A DNA stretch of 43,864 bases from Rhodococcus erythropolis NBRC 15567 (GCF_001552595.1 NZ_BCRM01000032.1:1-43864), one strand, 5' to 3'; counted from the first letter of the stretch, positions 20,966 through 28,807 are shown. Numbers and translations are program-made. Notes: generated from the letters alone by a model not told the origin.

Positions 20966-21556
20966 GTGCGGACGTGGAGTAGGAAGAGTTCACTCGGCGG
21001 AGTGAAGTTCAAGTCCGAGATGGACGGCCACGAGGCGGCGGTTCTGCGCTCGCTCGTGGAGTCGGTGACCGGGCTTCTCGACGAGCGCGCGTCTTCGGCG
21101 CCGCAAGACGAGCTCGCCGCGCTGACGGGCCTTCGTACCGGAAATTCGGAGACGCCCGACAATCCGGTGTTGGCGCGTTTGCTTCCCGACTTCCAGCGCA
21201 CCGATCCGGACAAGGTCGCTCCGGACAGTGACGATCTCGACGACGCCGGCGCCAATGTCAACGGCGCGCTGCGTAGTTTGCACGAACCCGAGATCATCGA
21301 CGCCAAGCGTGAGTCCGCTCGCATGTTGTTGGCTTCGCTTCCGGAGGCCGGCGGCAAGGTCGTTCTCACGCAGGAACAGGCCGATGCGTGGCTGTCCTCG
21401 CTCAACGACGTCCGTCTCGCGCTCGGAACCAATCTCGGCATCGACGCCGACACCCCGGAGAGCCTCGAACCCGACGACCCGCGCGCCCCGCATCTCGACG
21501 TCTATCACTGGTTGACGTGGATGCAGGACTCCCTCGTCCAGGCGCTCATGCCATGA
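20966..21556 (+). CDS. DUF2017 protein (Rv1332-like)
   Basis: A 196-aa actinobacterial protein of the DUF2017 family, function unknown. It has conserved segments HEAAVLRSL near the start, NPVLARLLPDFQR, ALRSLHEPEIIDAKRESA in the centre, and DVYHWLTWMQDSLVQ at the end. It is soluble and mainly helical, without signal or membrane segments. The conserved order clpS-DUF2017-P1 peptidase suggests a role tied to proteolysis (inference). The GTG at 20966 gives the family-like N-terminus MRTWSRK. The stop overlaps the peptidase start as ATGA, so the two are probably translated together. Confidence 0.87.
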   Translation: MRTWSRKSSLGGVKFKSEMDGHEAAVLRSLVESVTGLLDERASSAPQDELAALTGLRTGNSETPDNPVLARLLPDFQRTDPDKVAPDSDDLDDAGANVNGALRSLHEPEIIDAKRESARMLLASLPEAGGKVVLTQEQADAWLSSLNDVRLALGTNLGIDADTPESLEPDDPRAPHLDVYHWLTWMQDSLVQALMP

Positions 21557-22620
21557 CCATGACGCGGACCGGGCCCACTGATTCACTGACAGATGTCGCC
21601 GGCCTCGCTGTCGGCCATCACCACAAGCTCGACGAGGGAGCCACTCTCGGAAGCGGCGCAGCCACCGGCTGCACGGTCGTGCTCGCGTCGGCCGGTGTGG
21701 TTGCCGGAGTCGACGTCCGCGGCGGCGGTCCGGGTACCCGCGAGACCGACCTACTCGACCCGAGCCATTCGGTCCAGCAGGTCAATGCCGTGCTGTTGAC
21801 CGGCGGTAGTGCCTACGGACTTGCCGCGGCCGATGGAGTGATGCGCTGGCTCGAGGAACACGATCGCGGGATCGCGATGGGTGCTCCTGGTCAGGTGGTA
21901 CCGATCGTGCCCGGCGCCGTGATCTTCGATCTGCCGGTGGGGGACTGGACCGTTCGTCCGACCGGAGACTTCGGATTCCTCGCTGCCGACACCGCTTCGC
22001 GCGAATTCGCCACGGGCACGGTCGGCGCCGGGGTAGGTGCCAGAGCCGGAGCGCTCAAGGGTGGGGTGGGAACGGCCAGCGTCGTGATCGCCGACGGCCC
22101 GGCCGAGGGTACGACGGTCTCCGCGTTGATCGTGGCGAACCCGGTGGGTTCGGTCTTCGATCCCAGAACAGGCTTGCCGTGGGGCGTCGGCTCGGACGGG
22201 GCGGAGTCGTTCGGGCTCAGGCTTCCCGACGCGTCCGAACTCGCGGCGGCCAACGCCGTTGCAGCCAAGGGAACAGTCCTCAACACCACGATCGGTGTGG
22301 TCGCCACTGACGCCGCCTTGACAAAATCCGGGTGCCGACGCGTCGCCGTCGCAGGGCATGACGGTCTGGCTCGTGCGATTCGGCCCGCGCATTCGCCGCT
22401 CGACGGCGACACGATCTTTGCGCTCGCCACCGGCGATCACACTCCGAATTCGGAGATCGCGGTTCCGGCCGCTTTTCCGAACGATCTGCCGATACTCGAT
22501 GCGGTGTGTGCCGCCTCGGCGCAGGTTGTCGAACGTGCGATCGTCACAGCGATTCTCGACGCCACGTCGGTAGCCGGAATCCCGAGCTACCGCGAACTCT
22601 TTCCGTCGGCATTTCTCTAG
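21553..22620 (+). CDS. P1 family (S58, DmpA-like) peptidase
   Basis: A 355-aa protein of the DmpA/P1 family, Ntn-type enzymes that cut their own chain to free an N-terminal nucleophile; known members are aminopeptidases or amidases. It begins with DSLTDVAGLAVGHHH, the typical family opening. It continues with GVDVRGGGPGTRETDLLDP, VLLTGGSAYGLAAADGVM, and the KGGVGTASVV segment, with further Gly-rich strands towards the C-terminus. The exact self-cleavage residue cannot be fixed here; a Ser or Thr is expected. The ATG at 21553 overlaps the DUF2017 stop. In M. tuberculosis Rv1333 is followed by mec-cysO-cysM; these are absent here. Confidence 0.88.
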   Translation: MTMTRTGPTDSLTDVAGLAVGHHHKLDEGATLGSGAATGCTVVLASAGVVAGVDVRGGGPGTRETDLLDPSHSVQQVNAVLLTGGSAYGLAAADGVMRWLEEHDRGIAMGAPGQVVPIVPGAVIFDLPVGDWTVRPTGDFGFLAADTASREFATGTVGAGVGARAGALKGGVGTASVVIADGPAEGTTVSALIVANPVGSVFDPRTGLPWGVGSDGAESFGLRLPDASELAAANAVAAKGTVLNTTIGVVATDAALTKSGCRRVAVAGHDGLARAIRPAHSPLDGDTIFALATGDHTPNSEIAVPAAFPNDLPILDAVCAASAQVVERAIVTAILDATSVAGIPSYRELFPSAFL

Positions 22621-22712
22621 GCAGCACTCCGGGAATCGGCGGTAATCTCGAATTGAGCCTGGTCGCGAGTGACCGAATCAGAAAACCGGATCGACGGTGG
22701 AGGACGCACACG

Positions 22713-23372
22713 ATGACGATGGATTTCAACAATCCGGACTTCGGCACCCGGACGCCGGCACCGAAATCCGGTCCGCCCTCGGTGTGGAAGCAGTCGGCCG
22801 TGTTGGTGGGCGGCTTCGCGATCCTGCTCTACGTGATCGAGATCGTGGATGTCATCTCCGGTCAGAACGTCCAGAACGCCGGCGTCACCCCGCGCACGCT
22901 CGACGGCCTGTGGGGAATCCTGTTCGCCCCGGTTCTGCACGACGACTGGGCTCACCTGATTGCCAACACCATTCCGGTCCTGATCCTCGGGTTCCTCGTG
23001 CTGGTGTCGGGAATTGCGCGCGGACTCGCGGCGACCGGCATCATCTGGGTGATCGGCGGTGTCGGGACCTGGTTGTTCGCCGGCTCGAACTCGAATCACG
23101 TCGGTGCGTCCGTGCTGATCTTCGGCTGGGTCACCTACTTGCTGGTGCGCGGGTTCTTCACGCGGAGCTTCACACAGATCCTGATCGGCGTTGCCGTCTT
23201 CGTCGTGTACGGCGGAGTGCTGTGGGGCGTTCTCCCGAGCGATCCACGGGTTTCCTGGCAAGGACATCTGTTCGGAGCGATCGGCGGCGTGGTGGCCGCC
23301 TGGGCGCTGACGTCGGGGGAGAGGGCCAAGCGCGCAGGGTCGGCGCCGGCCGTCCGACCACCGAGTTTCTGA
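22713..23372 (+). CDS. Rhomboid-family intramembrane serine protease
   Basis: A 219-aa membrane protein. Catalytic features are S133 in HVGASVLIFGW and H185 in WQGHLFGAIGG, with HLIAN (H81, N85) forming the oxyanion region. About six membrane segments are expected (27-47, 84-100, 104-122, 131-148, 154-172, 185-200). The active serine motif is GAS followed by V rather than the usual GxSG glycine. Corresponds to Rv1337; substrate unknown. The ATG at 22713 follows GGAGG with 10 nt spacing. In M. tuberculosis murI comes next, but here only 88 bp separate this gene from the phosphodiesterase-like gene. Confidence 0.9.
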   Translation: MTMDFNNPDFGTRTPAPKSGPPSVWKQSAVLVGGFAILLYVIEIVDVISGQNVQNAGVTPRTLDGLWGILFAPVLHDDWAHLIANTIPVLILGFLVLVSGIARGLAATGIIWVIGGVGTWLFAGSNSNHVGASVLIFGWVTYLLVRGFFTRSFTQILIGVAVFVVYGGVLWGVLPSDPRVSWQGHLFGAIGGVVAAWALTSGERAKRAGSAPAVRPPSF

Positions 23373-23383
23373 ACGGACGTGGG

Positions 23384-23407
23384 TCACACCCTCGCTGCGG
23401 TGTGACT
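23384..23407. terminator. Hairpin after the rhomboid gene
   Basis: A perfect 8-bp inverted repeat, GTCACACC (23384-23391) and GGTGTGAC (23400-23407), with an 8-nt loop, starting 12 bp after the stop codon. It could instead be an operator before the next gene. Confidence 0.35.
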
Positions 23408-23460
23408 TCGACGCGCCAAAACCACCAAGAGCTTTTTTCCAGACGGGTAGACGTGGCAGC

Positions 23461-24228
23461 ATGACCGGTATGCGCATGACCGTCCTGGGGTGTTCCGGCA
23501 GCGTCACGGGTCCGGATTCACCGGCTTCGGGATACCTGCTCACGGCACCGGGAACTCCGCCGCTCGTGATCGACTTCGGCCCGGGAGTTCTTGGGGCGTT
23601 GCAGCGATACGCCGATCCGGGCGAGGTGACGATCCTGCTTTCGCACCTTCATGCGGACCACTGTCTCGACATGCCCGGCCTGCTCGTCTGGCGTCGCTAT
23701 CACCCCAACCCGCCGGTCGGGCGGGCTCTGGTTTACGGCCCCACCGACACGGCCTGCCGCATCGGAGTGTCCTCCGCCGAGTGCGCCGGCGAGATGGATG
23801 ACATCTCCGACACCATCGACGTCCGGCTCTGGGCCGAGAACGAGCCGGTGAGGTTCGGAGAACTGAGCGTCGTCGCCCGTCGGATGAATCATCCTCCCGA
23901 GGCTTACGGTTTCCGGATCACCGGCGCCGACGGCCGCGTGCTCGTCTACACCGGTGACACGGGTATGTGCGACAACGTCGTCGAACTCGCCCGTGGAGCG
24001 GACGTGTTGCTCTCCGAAGCTTCGTGGACCGACAGTCCGGATCGCCCCGAGGGAGTTCACCTCTCCGGTAAGGAAGCCGGCCGTGTGGCTGCCCTCGCCG
24101 GCGTCAAGGAACTTCTCCTCACGCACATCCCGCCGTGGACCTCCCGCGAAGACGTGATCGCCGAAGCGAAATCCGAATTCTCCGGACCAGTCCATGCCGT
24201 CTCCGCCGGAAGCGTCTACGACATCTGA
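23461..24228 (+). CDS. Metallo-beta-lactamase-fold protein, Rv1339-like cyclic nucleotide phosphodiesterase
   Basis: A 255-aa MBL-fold hydrolase. The dinuclear metal site shows as LSHLHADHC (HxHxDH near residues 62-67), with later ligands in [18 protein letters not shown] and LLTHIPPW. It is closely similar to Rv1339, described in the literature as an atypical class II cAMP phosphodiesterase. cAMP hydrolysis is therefore the best proposal, although tRNase Z-like or other phosphodiester substrates cannot be excluded. The ATG at 23461 has an in-frame alternative at 23470. It precedes rph and rdgB, as in M. tuberculosis. With the cyclase at 0.9 kb, both making and breaking of cAMP would be encoded in this window. 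Confidence 0.9.
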   Translation: MTGMRMTVLGCSGSVTGPDSPASGYLLTAPGTPPLVIDFGPGVLGALQRYADPGEVTILLSHLHADHCLDMPGLLVWRRYHPNPPVGRALVYGPTDTACRIGVSSAECAGEMDDISDTIDVRLWAENEPVRFGELSVVARRMNHPPEAYGFRITGADGRVLVYTGDTGMCDNVVELARGADVLLSEASWTDSPDRPEGVHLSGKEAGRVAALAGVKELLLTHIPPWTSREDVIAEAKSEFSGPVHAVSAGSVYDI

Positions 24229-24267
24229 TTCCCCTCACATTCGATGCAGTGCCGACCGGGCGACCGC

Positions 24268-24273
24268 TAGGCT
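24268..24273 (+). promoter_or_regulatory. Putative -10 box of leaderless rph
   Basis: TAGGCT ends 7 nt before the GTG at 24281. No leader or Shine-Dalgarno sequence is seen. Confidence 0.45.
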
Positions 24274-24280
24274 CACGAAG

Positions 24281-25066
24281 GTGACTACACGAGAAGACGG
24301 TAGGGCGGACGACGAGCTCCGCACGGTCAAGATCACCCGCGGGTTCACCAGTCATCCGGCCGGATCCGTTCTGGTCGAGTTCGGGAACACTCGCGTCATG
24401 TGCACGGCCAGCGTCGAAGAGGGTGTACCCCGCTGGCGCAAGGGCTCCGGCTTGGGTTGGCTGACAGCCGAATACGCGATGCTTCCCGCCGCCACGCACA
24501 CACGCAGTGGCCGCGAATCGGTCAAGGGCAAGGTCGGCGGCCGTACGCAGGAGATCAGTCGACTCATCGGCCGATCACTTCGGGCCTGCATCGATCTCGC
24601 TGCGATCGGCGAGAACACCATCGCCCTGGACTGTGATGTCCTCCAGGCCGACGGCGGCACCCGCACCGCGGCAGTGACGGGGGCGTACGTGGCCCTGGTC
24701 GACGCCGTGACGTACCTGCGCGCAGCCGACCTGCTCTCCGACCCTCAGCCCATCTCGTGTGGCATAGCGGCCGTCAGCGTCGGGGTCGTGGACGGACGAG
24801 TGCGCCTCGATCTTCCGTACGAAGAGGATTCTCGCGCCGAGGTCGACATGAATGTCGTGGCCACCGATACCGGCACGCTGGTGGAAATCCAGGGAACCGG
24901 TGAGGGTGCCACGTTCCCACGCTCGACGCTGGACAAGCTGCTCGACTCCGCTCTGGCTGGTTGTGAGCAACTCTTCGAGATCCAGCGTCAAGCGTTGGCC
25001 GAGCCGTATCCCGGGGTGCTACCCGAACCGAAGAATCCGGAACCCAAAAAGAAGTTCGGTGCCTGA
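24281..25066 (+). CDS. rph: Ribonuclease PH
   Basis: RNase PH trims the 3' ends of tRNA precursors by phosphorolysis. The 261-aa protein shows the whole family pattern: [12 protein letters not shown] and VKITRGFT at the start, [68 protein letters not shown] with the phosphate-binding arginine, and [15 protein letters not shown] near the end. The GTG at 24281 gives the standard N-terminus and lies 7 nt after TAGGCT. The frame is open back to 24194 but that part overlaps the previous gene. rdgB follows after 3 bp, as in most actinobacteria. Confidence 0.97.
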   Translation: MTTREDGRADDELRTVKITRGFTSHPAGSVLVEFGNTRVMCTASVEEGVPRWRKGSGLGWLTAEYAMLPAATHTRSGRESVKGKVGGRTQEISRLIGRSLRACIDLAAIGENTIALDCDVLQADGGTRTAAVTGAYVALVDAVTYLRAADLLSDPQPISCGIAAVSVGVVDGRVRLDLPYEEDSRAEVDMNVVATDTGTLVEIQGTGEGATFPRSTLDKLLDSALAGCEQLFEIQRQALAEPYPGVLPEPKNPEPKKKFGA

Positions 25067-25069
25067 GCT

Positions 25070-25678
25070 GTGAGCGTACGAGTACTGGTTGCCAGCCGAA
25101 ATGCCAAGAAACTGAAGGAACTTCACCGGGTGCTCGACGCCGCTGGAGTGAACGGAATCGAACTGGTCGGGCTCGACGAGGTGCCGCCGTTCCCCGAAGC
25201 CCCCGAGACCGGGGCGACGTTCGAGGAGAATGCACTCGCCAAGGCACGTGACGGCGCGGTGGCAACCGGAATGCCTTGCATCGCAGATGATTCCGGTGTC
25301 GAGATCGATGCACTCAACGGTATGCCCGGCGTGTTGTCCGCGCGATGGTCGGGCACTCACGGAAACGACGGCGCCAACACGGCGCTTGTCCTGGCTCAGC
25401 TGGGAGACGTGCCAGACGAGCGGCGCGGCGCGGCATTCGTCTCCGCTTGTGCACTGGTGATCCCCGGCGGCGACGAGACTGTCGTGCGCGGCGAATGGCG
25501 CGGGGTGATCGGCCGAGAACCAGCCGGCGACGGGGGCTTCGGATACGACCCCATCTTCCGTCCGGACGGCGACACCCGCTCTGCCGCAGAACTCACCCCG
25601 GCCGAGAAGGATGCGGCGTCACATCGAGGGCGCGCGCTCGTGCAGCTCGTTCCCGCGCTGGCGGCACTGGCCGGCTGA
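25070..25678 (+). CDS. rdgB: RdgB/HAM1 non-canonical purine NTP pyrophosphatase
   Basis: The enzyme hydrolyses dITP, dXTP and ITP to monophosphates, keeping deaminated purines out of DNA and RNA. The 202-aa protein has all Ham1 motifs: VLVASRNAKKLKEL (7-20), FEENALAKA, ADDSGVEIDALNGMPG with the catalytic aspartates, SARWSG, GFGYDPIFRP and SHRGRALVQL. The GTG start lies 3 bp after the rph stop, so the two are probably co-translated. A perfect 25-bp hairpin ends the unit. Confidence 0.96.
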   Translation: MSVRVLVASRNAKKLKELHRVLDAAGVNGIELVGLDEVPPFPEAPETGATFEENALAKARDGAVATGMPCIADDSGVEIDALNGMPGVLSARWSGTHGNDGANTALVLAQLGDVPDERRGAAFVSACALVIPGGDETVVRGEWRGVIGREPAGDGGFGYDPIFRPDGDTRSAAELTPAEKDAASHRGRALVQLVPALAALAG

Positions 25679-25684
25679 ACCGAA

Positions 25685-25738
25685 TTTCGAAAAGTAGAGC
25701 CCTGAACGCGTCTGCGTTCAGGGCTCTACTTTTCGAAA
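25685..25738. terminator. Perfect 25-bp hairpin terminator between rdgB and the DUF3817 gene
   Basis: The arms (25685-25709 and 25714-25738) are perfectly complementary over 25 bp with a 4-nt loop (GTCT). The arm begins TTTCGAAAAGTAGAGCCCTG and the other ends CTACTTTTCGAAA, giving T-rich tails in both directions. It terminates two convergent genes. Confidence 0.85.
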
Positions 25739-25741
25739 CTC

Positions 25742-26122
25742 TCAGAGCTGATAAGCCTGCTTCACCTGGGCAGTCCGCTTGTGCTCGAACACGAACGACA
25801 GGAACGGGATCGTGCCGGCGAGCGCGGTGGCAACCGTCGTACCGGGCTTCCACCGGGCCTTGATCGCCAAGTCGATCGTGAACACGAGATAGAGCATGTA
25901 GAACAGGCCGTGGATCTGGCCGATGTAGAACAACCACGACGGTGCATCCGCCGAATTGTCGAGAATCAGGTACTTGTAGACCATCTCACCGGTCAGGAAC
26001 AGCAGCCAGAGGCCGGTGATCCAGGCGAGAACGCGATATCGGACGAGCGCCGACGCAACCTTCTTCTGCTTTTCTGCGTTGACTGCGGGGGTAGCGATGC
26101 TCGCTTCCGAACCGGTACTCAC
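25742..26122 (-). CDS. DUF3817 membrane protein (Rv1342c-like)
   Basis: A 126-aa membrane protein, function unknown, with family marks ALVRYRVLAWITGLWLL (26-42), IGQIHGLFYMLYL (67-79) and TIPFLSFVFEHKR (103-115). Three hydrophobic segments are visible. The GTG start at 26122 overlaps the stop of the LprD-like gene as GTGA, so the pair is probably translated together, as for Rv1343c-Rv1342c. It is a distant paralogue of the DUF3817 protein at 6519-6881. Confidence 0.9.
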   Translation of the reverse strand: MSTGSEASIATPAVNAEKQKKVASALVRYRVLAWITGLWLLFLTGEMVYKYLILDNSADAPSWLFYIGQIHGLFYMLYLVFTIDLAIKARWKPGTTVATALAGTIPFLSFVFEHKRTAQVKQAYQL

Positions 26123-26526
26123 GTCGTGCTCCTATCGGACTCGCGAGCGGCGAGCTGCGCAAGGTAGTCGTTGTATTCCAGCATTTGGCGGGCTTCAGGG
26201 TCGTCGACGTCGAGGTTCACATCGTCGAACTCGGCCTGCGGGCGTTGCGGCAAGAGGTCGGCGGGAATCTCACGCGGCTCCGCGGCGGCTTCCTCGGCTT
26301 CGGCCTCTTCGGGGTCCACGTCTTCGAGCTGAACGAACTTGCGATACGCGTACACGACAAACGCCGCGAACAGCGGCCACTGGAACGCGTACCCGAGATT
26401 CTGTCCCGAGCCTCCGACGGCTTCGAAGCGCTCCCACTGCCACCAGCCGAGCGAGAGGCAGCCGGCAGCTGACACGATGACCAGCAGAATCAGCGCAGGT
26501 CGGCGTTTAGTAGCGTTCTTGGACAC
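26119..26526 (-). CDS. LprD-like membrane protein (Rv1343c homologue)
   Basis: A 135-aa protein. An N-terminal hydrophobic segment (about 10-25) contains SAAGC (C23), which underlies the lipoprotein name LprD in M. tuberculosis. Next come the conserved GWWQWERFE and GGSGQNLGYAFQWPLFAAFVVY with a second hydrophobic span (about 46-60), then an acidic tail (68-135). Two membrane spans are as likely as lipidation. Function unknown. I chose the GTG at 26526, which lies 6 nt after TACCGT; the frame continuing upstream through the 24-bp repeats is not coding. It is coupled to the DUF3817 gene by a 4-bp overlap. Confidence 0.86.
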   Translation of the reverse strand: MSKNATKRRPALILLVIVSAAGCLSLGWWQWERFEAVGGSGQNLGYAFQWPLFAAFVVYAYRKFVQLEDVDPEEAEAEEAAAEPREIPADLLPQRPQAEFDDVNLDVDDPEARQMLEYNDYLAQLAARESDRSTT

Positions 26527-26532
26527 ACTAAG

Positions 26533-26538
26533 ACGGTA
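26533..26538 (-). promoter_or_regulatory. Putative -10 box of the leaderless lprD-like gene
   Basis: TACCGT on the minus strand ends 6 nt before the GTG at 26526. Confidence 0.45.
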
Positions 26539-26578
26539 CCTGAGAGCTATAGTGCCTCGCCCTGCGATCTCCGACACG

Positions 26579-26650
26579 GTGTCGTAGAAGCCGTTCCACG
26601 GCGTGTCGTAGAAGCCGTGCCACGGCGTGTCGTAGAGGCCGTGCCACAGC
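26579..26650. repeat. Three tandem copies of a 24-bp repeat
   Basis: Copies lie at 26579-26602, 26603-26626 and 26627-26650. The unit begins GTGTCGTAGAAGCCGT and ends CCACGGC; copies differ by one to three bases. Copy 2 contains the palindrome GCCGTG-C-CACGGC (26614-26626), with one mismatch in each of the other copies. It lies in the 232-bp region between the divergent lprD-like and racemase-family genes. Possible roles are multiple regulator sites or simple slippage. Confidence 0.9.
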
Positions 26651-26758
26651 ACCTGTGCGTTATGCCCACCCAACACCGCACCGTCGGGCATTGAACACAT
26701 TTTTCCGGCTGTGCTGCATCGATAACCTCGGGCGTATCCGAAAGCAGGGGAGTGTTTC

Positions 26759-27478
26759 ATGCACATCAGAGTGATTCGCCCGGTCATCGACACCACACTG
26801 ACTCCGGCGGTGACAGCCGAGGTGGAGCACTGGGCGGCGCCCGGCACGACGGTCGATGTCGTGTCACTGCTCTCTGGCACGGCGAGCATCGAGTCCGAGT
26901 ACGACGAGGCACTGGCCGGCCCCGGGATCGTGCAGCGGGTCGAAGAGGCGGCAGTCGACGGCGTCGACGGTGTATTCATCACGTGTTTCGCCGATCCCGG
27001 AGTGCATGCCGCCCGAGAGATCATCGACGCACCGGTGGTCGGCGGCTTCGAGCCGTCATTTCTGACAGCGATGAGTCTGGGCGATCGCGTCGGTGTCGTG
27101 ACCATCCTGCCGAACGTCGTGCCGATGCTCCGATCGCTCACTCGGCGGTATGGGCTCGATAGTCGGCTGGGCAGTATTCGAGTCGTGGACATGCCGGTGC
27201 TGGGCCTCACCGATCGGGAGGAACTGATCGATCGACTGGCCGCTCAGGCGTCTGCGGCAGTGGAGAACGGCGAGGCCGATTCCGTCGTTCTCGGTTGCAC
27301 CGGGATGCTCGGTGTGACCAGTGCGGTCCGAGACAGGCTGCATGGCAAAGGGATTCACGTTCCGGTTGTGGATCCGACGGCGTCGGCGATCACGTGGTTG
27401 GAGAGCTCGGTCCGTCTGGGGCTGACGCCGAGCCGGACGACGTACATGACCCCGCCGGTCAAGGCTCGAAAGCGCTGA
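26759..27478 (+). CDS. Asp/Glu/hydantoin racemase-family protein
   Basis: A 239-aa protein of the Asp/Glu racemase superfamily, closest in pattern to hydantoin or allantoin racemases. These move the proton at the chiral carbon with two cysteines. The pair is present: C76 (VFITCFADPG) and C180 (VVLGCTGM). Other marks are IRVIRPVID at the N-terminus and GGFEPSFLTAMSLGDRVGVV in the middle. The substrate could be a hydantoin, aspartate or a related acid; this is not a clear MurI. The ATG at 26759 follows AGGGGAG. It stands alone between the 24-bp repeats and a strong terminator, with no hydantoinase genes nearby. Confidence 0.85.
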   Translation: MHIRVIRPVIDTTLTPAVTAEVEHWAAPGTTVDVVSLLSGTASIESEYDEALAGPGIVQRVEEAAVDGVDGVFITCFADPGVHAAREIIDAPVVGGFEPSFLTAMSLGDRVGVVTILPNVVPMLRSLTRRYGLDSRLGSIRVVDMPVLGLTDREELIDRLAAQASAAVENGEADSVVLGCTGMLGVTSAVRDRLHGKGIHVPVVDPTASAITWLESSVRLGLTPSRTTYMTPPVKARKR

Positions 27479-27495
27479 GCCTGATCAAGAACTGA

Positions 27496-27530
27496 AAAAG
27501 CCCCGCCGGATCTGATCCGGCGGGGCTTTT
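27496..27530. terminator. Rho-independent bidirectional terminator
   Basis: A perfect 16-bp stem (27496-27511 and 27515-27530) with a 3-nt loop. It begins AAAAGCCCCGCCGGAT and ends CTTTT, so T-rich tails exist both ways. It ends the racemase-family gene and, from the other side, tRNA-Leu. Confidence 0.92.
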
Positions 27531-27535
27531 CGTTG

Positions 27536-27617
<82 letters not shown>

Positions 27618-27690
27618 GCGGAATTCAAACGATACGCGAGTGGAATCGCTCGTGGGCACACCACCCTGGTCGGGATGCGCCCGCCGGCTC

Positions 27691-28407
27691 TCAGGCCGTT
27701 TCGGCGAGTGGATCCGCTGCGGACGGCATGGTGGATTTCTTCGATCTGCGAGGTTGCTCGGCCGTGCGTTGATACCGCCACGCAGCGTGGGTGAGTGTCC
27801 GAACATCGACGTCGAGATGTTCGGAGACCGCAACTAGCAACTCGGCTGCGTCGGTGCTCGACAACAATTCCTCGCTACTGCTTGCTTCGGTGGCGAACCG
27901 TGCAAGTAGATCTATCGAAGTTGCCGTCAACTTCCCGGACAGGAACACCAGCGTCTCGAAGGTCCTGGGGCCCAGGCCTGGAACGGAGACGACTGCCGAA
28001 CGGAGGCCTTCGGTGTCCTCGACGTCGGCACCGCACCGGCAACCGGCGTCGGCGAGCGCTTTGGCCGCACGAGCCGCACCCTCGGCTTTGGTGAAGTAGT
28101 TGCCCGGCACGCGCTGGCGATTGCCGAGAATCGTTGCGAGCTCGTCGCCACGGTCAGTGAAGGCGGCGAGAGCGGACAAGCTGTCGAGGTGTTCGCCTGC
28201 GGCTACCGAGCGGTGTGTGCGCCAACGGTCGAGGACGGCGCGGACTCCGGTCTTCGGTGTTCCGTAGGCGGCGCGCGACGAGAAGATCGCATCGAGAAGG
28301 GCGGCTTCGGACTCGCGCGGCCATCCCTGATTCCAATGCGGCCACGCCTCGCGCGGAAGCTCGGCGCCGATGAATTCGGCCGCTCTGACTACGTCTGTGT
28401 CTTTCAT
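27691..28407 (-). CDS. Helix-hairpin-helix motif protein, function unknown
   Basis: A 238-aa soluble, mainly helical protein. Residues 138-156 (AVVSVPGLGPRTFETLVFL) fit a helix-hairpin-helix with the PGLGPRT turn, as in DNA glycosylases and other non-sequence-specific DNA binders. No catalytic Lys/Asp pair of the endonuclease III type and no iron-sulfur cysteine loop is seen. A CRCG pair (124-126) stands alone, and the tail (217-238) is basic then acidic. DNA binding is a reasonable guess, enzymatic repair is not supported. The ATG at 28407 has a strong GGGGGGAG site; in-frame codons back to 28530 are rejected. It lies between tRNA-Leu and the fas promoter region, divergent from fas. Confidence 0.75.
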   Translation of the reverse strand: MKDTDVVRAAEFIGAELPREAWPHWNQGWPRESEAALLDAIFSSRAAYGTPKTGVRAVLDRWRTHRSVAAGEHLDSLSALAAFTDRGDELATILGNRQRVPGNYFTKAEGAARAAKALADAGCRCGADVEDTEGLRSAVVSVPGLGPRTFETLVFLSGKLTATSIDLLARFATEASSSEELLSSTDAAELLVAVSEHLDVDVRTLTHAAWRYQRTAEQPRRSKKSTMPSAADPLAETA

Positions 28408-28536
28408 GATTTCTCCCCCCGAGAAGTCGTCCGGTGTGGACGCGCTGAACGTAGCGAGGGGGTCCGACAGATGGTGGCCCGGAACGCACGGGATCGACCG
28501 TCCGTCAAGGAGGTCACGAATTGGTAACAATAAATA

Positions 28537-28550
28537 TGAGGGGTTCCTCA
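28537..28550. promoter_or_regulatory. Palindrome TGAGG-N4-CCTCA, copy 1, upstream of fas
   Basis: TGAGG-GGTT-CCTCA lies in the 419-bp region between the HhH gene and fas. It has the same arms and spacing as the site at 28678-28691, with centres 141 bp apart. It is a candidate operator for fas or the divergent gene. Confidence 0.45.
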
Positions 28551-28677
28551 GGTTTCTGAAAATCCCGGTAACAGTCCCAGGCAGGGCGTTCGCGACCTAC
28601 TCGCGAGTCACTTTCTCGAAGTCTCGTGAGGAAGATCACGGCCTCGAAAGTCCAGATTTCCAGGGTGCCGACAAACG

Positions 28678-28691
28678 TGAGGAAATCCTCA
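28678..28691. promoter_or_regulatory. Palindrome TGAGG-N4-CCTCA, copy 2, upstream of fas
   Basis: TGAGGA-AA-TCCTCA is a perfect 6-bp-arm inverted repeat 135 bp before the fas start. CGTGAGGAA, which forms its left arm, also occurs at 28625-28633 next to a TCACG half. In mycobacteria FasR, a TetR regulator, controls fas-acpS; whether this is its target is not known. Confidence 0.45.
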
Positions 28692-28789
28692 TGATTCTGT
28701 GTAAACCTTGTCTTGCACGAACGCCCTGACTCCGTCGATTCTCTCGACGAATTCGCGAGCACTTCAGCCGGGCAGCACACCGCAAATCC

Positions 28790-28807
28790 CACCTCGCCGC
28801 AGAGGTG
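28790..28807. promoter_or_regulatory. Small hairpin in the fas leader
   Basis: CACCTC-GCCGCA-GAGGTG is a perfect 6-bp stem with a 6-nt loop, ending 3 bp before the AGGAGAGG ribosome site of fas. It could affect translation initiation, or be another operator. Confidence 0.3.

Noticed and set aside
26579..26650. CRISPR array
   Set aside because: The copies are directly adjacent with no unique spacers, and no cas genes are present.
26527..27210. Upstream extension of the lprD-like frame with a repeated octapeptide
   Set aside because: The repeat peptide is simply the 24-bp DNA repeat read in frame, and the extension runs antisense through the racemase-family gene.
26759..27478. Replacement MurI glutamate racemase
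   Set aside because: The cysteine pair fits the superfamily, but the pattern is closer to hydantoin/Asp racemases, and nothing in context supports a cell-wall role.
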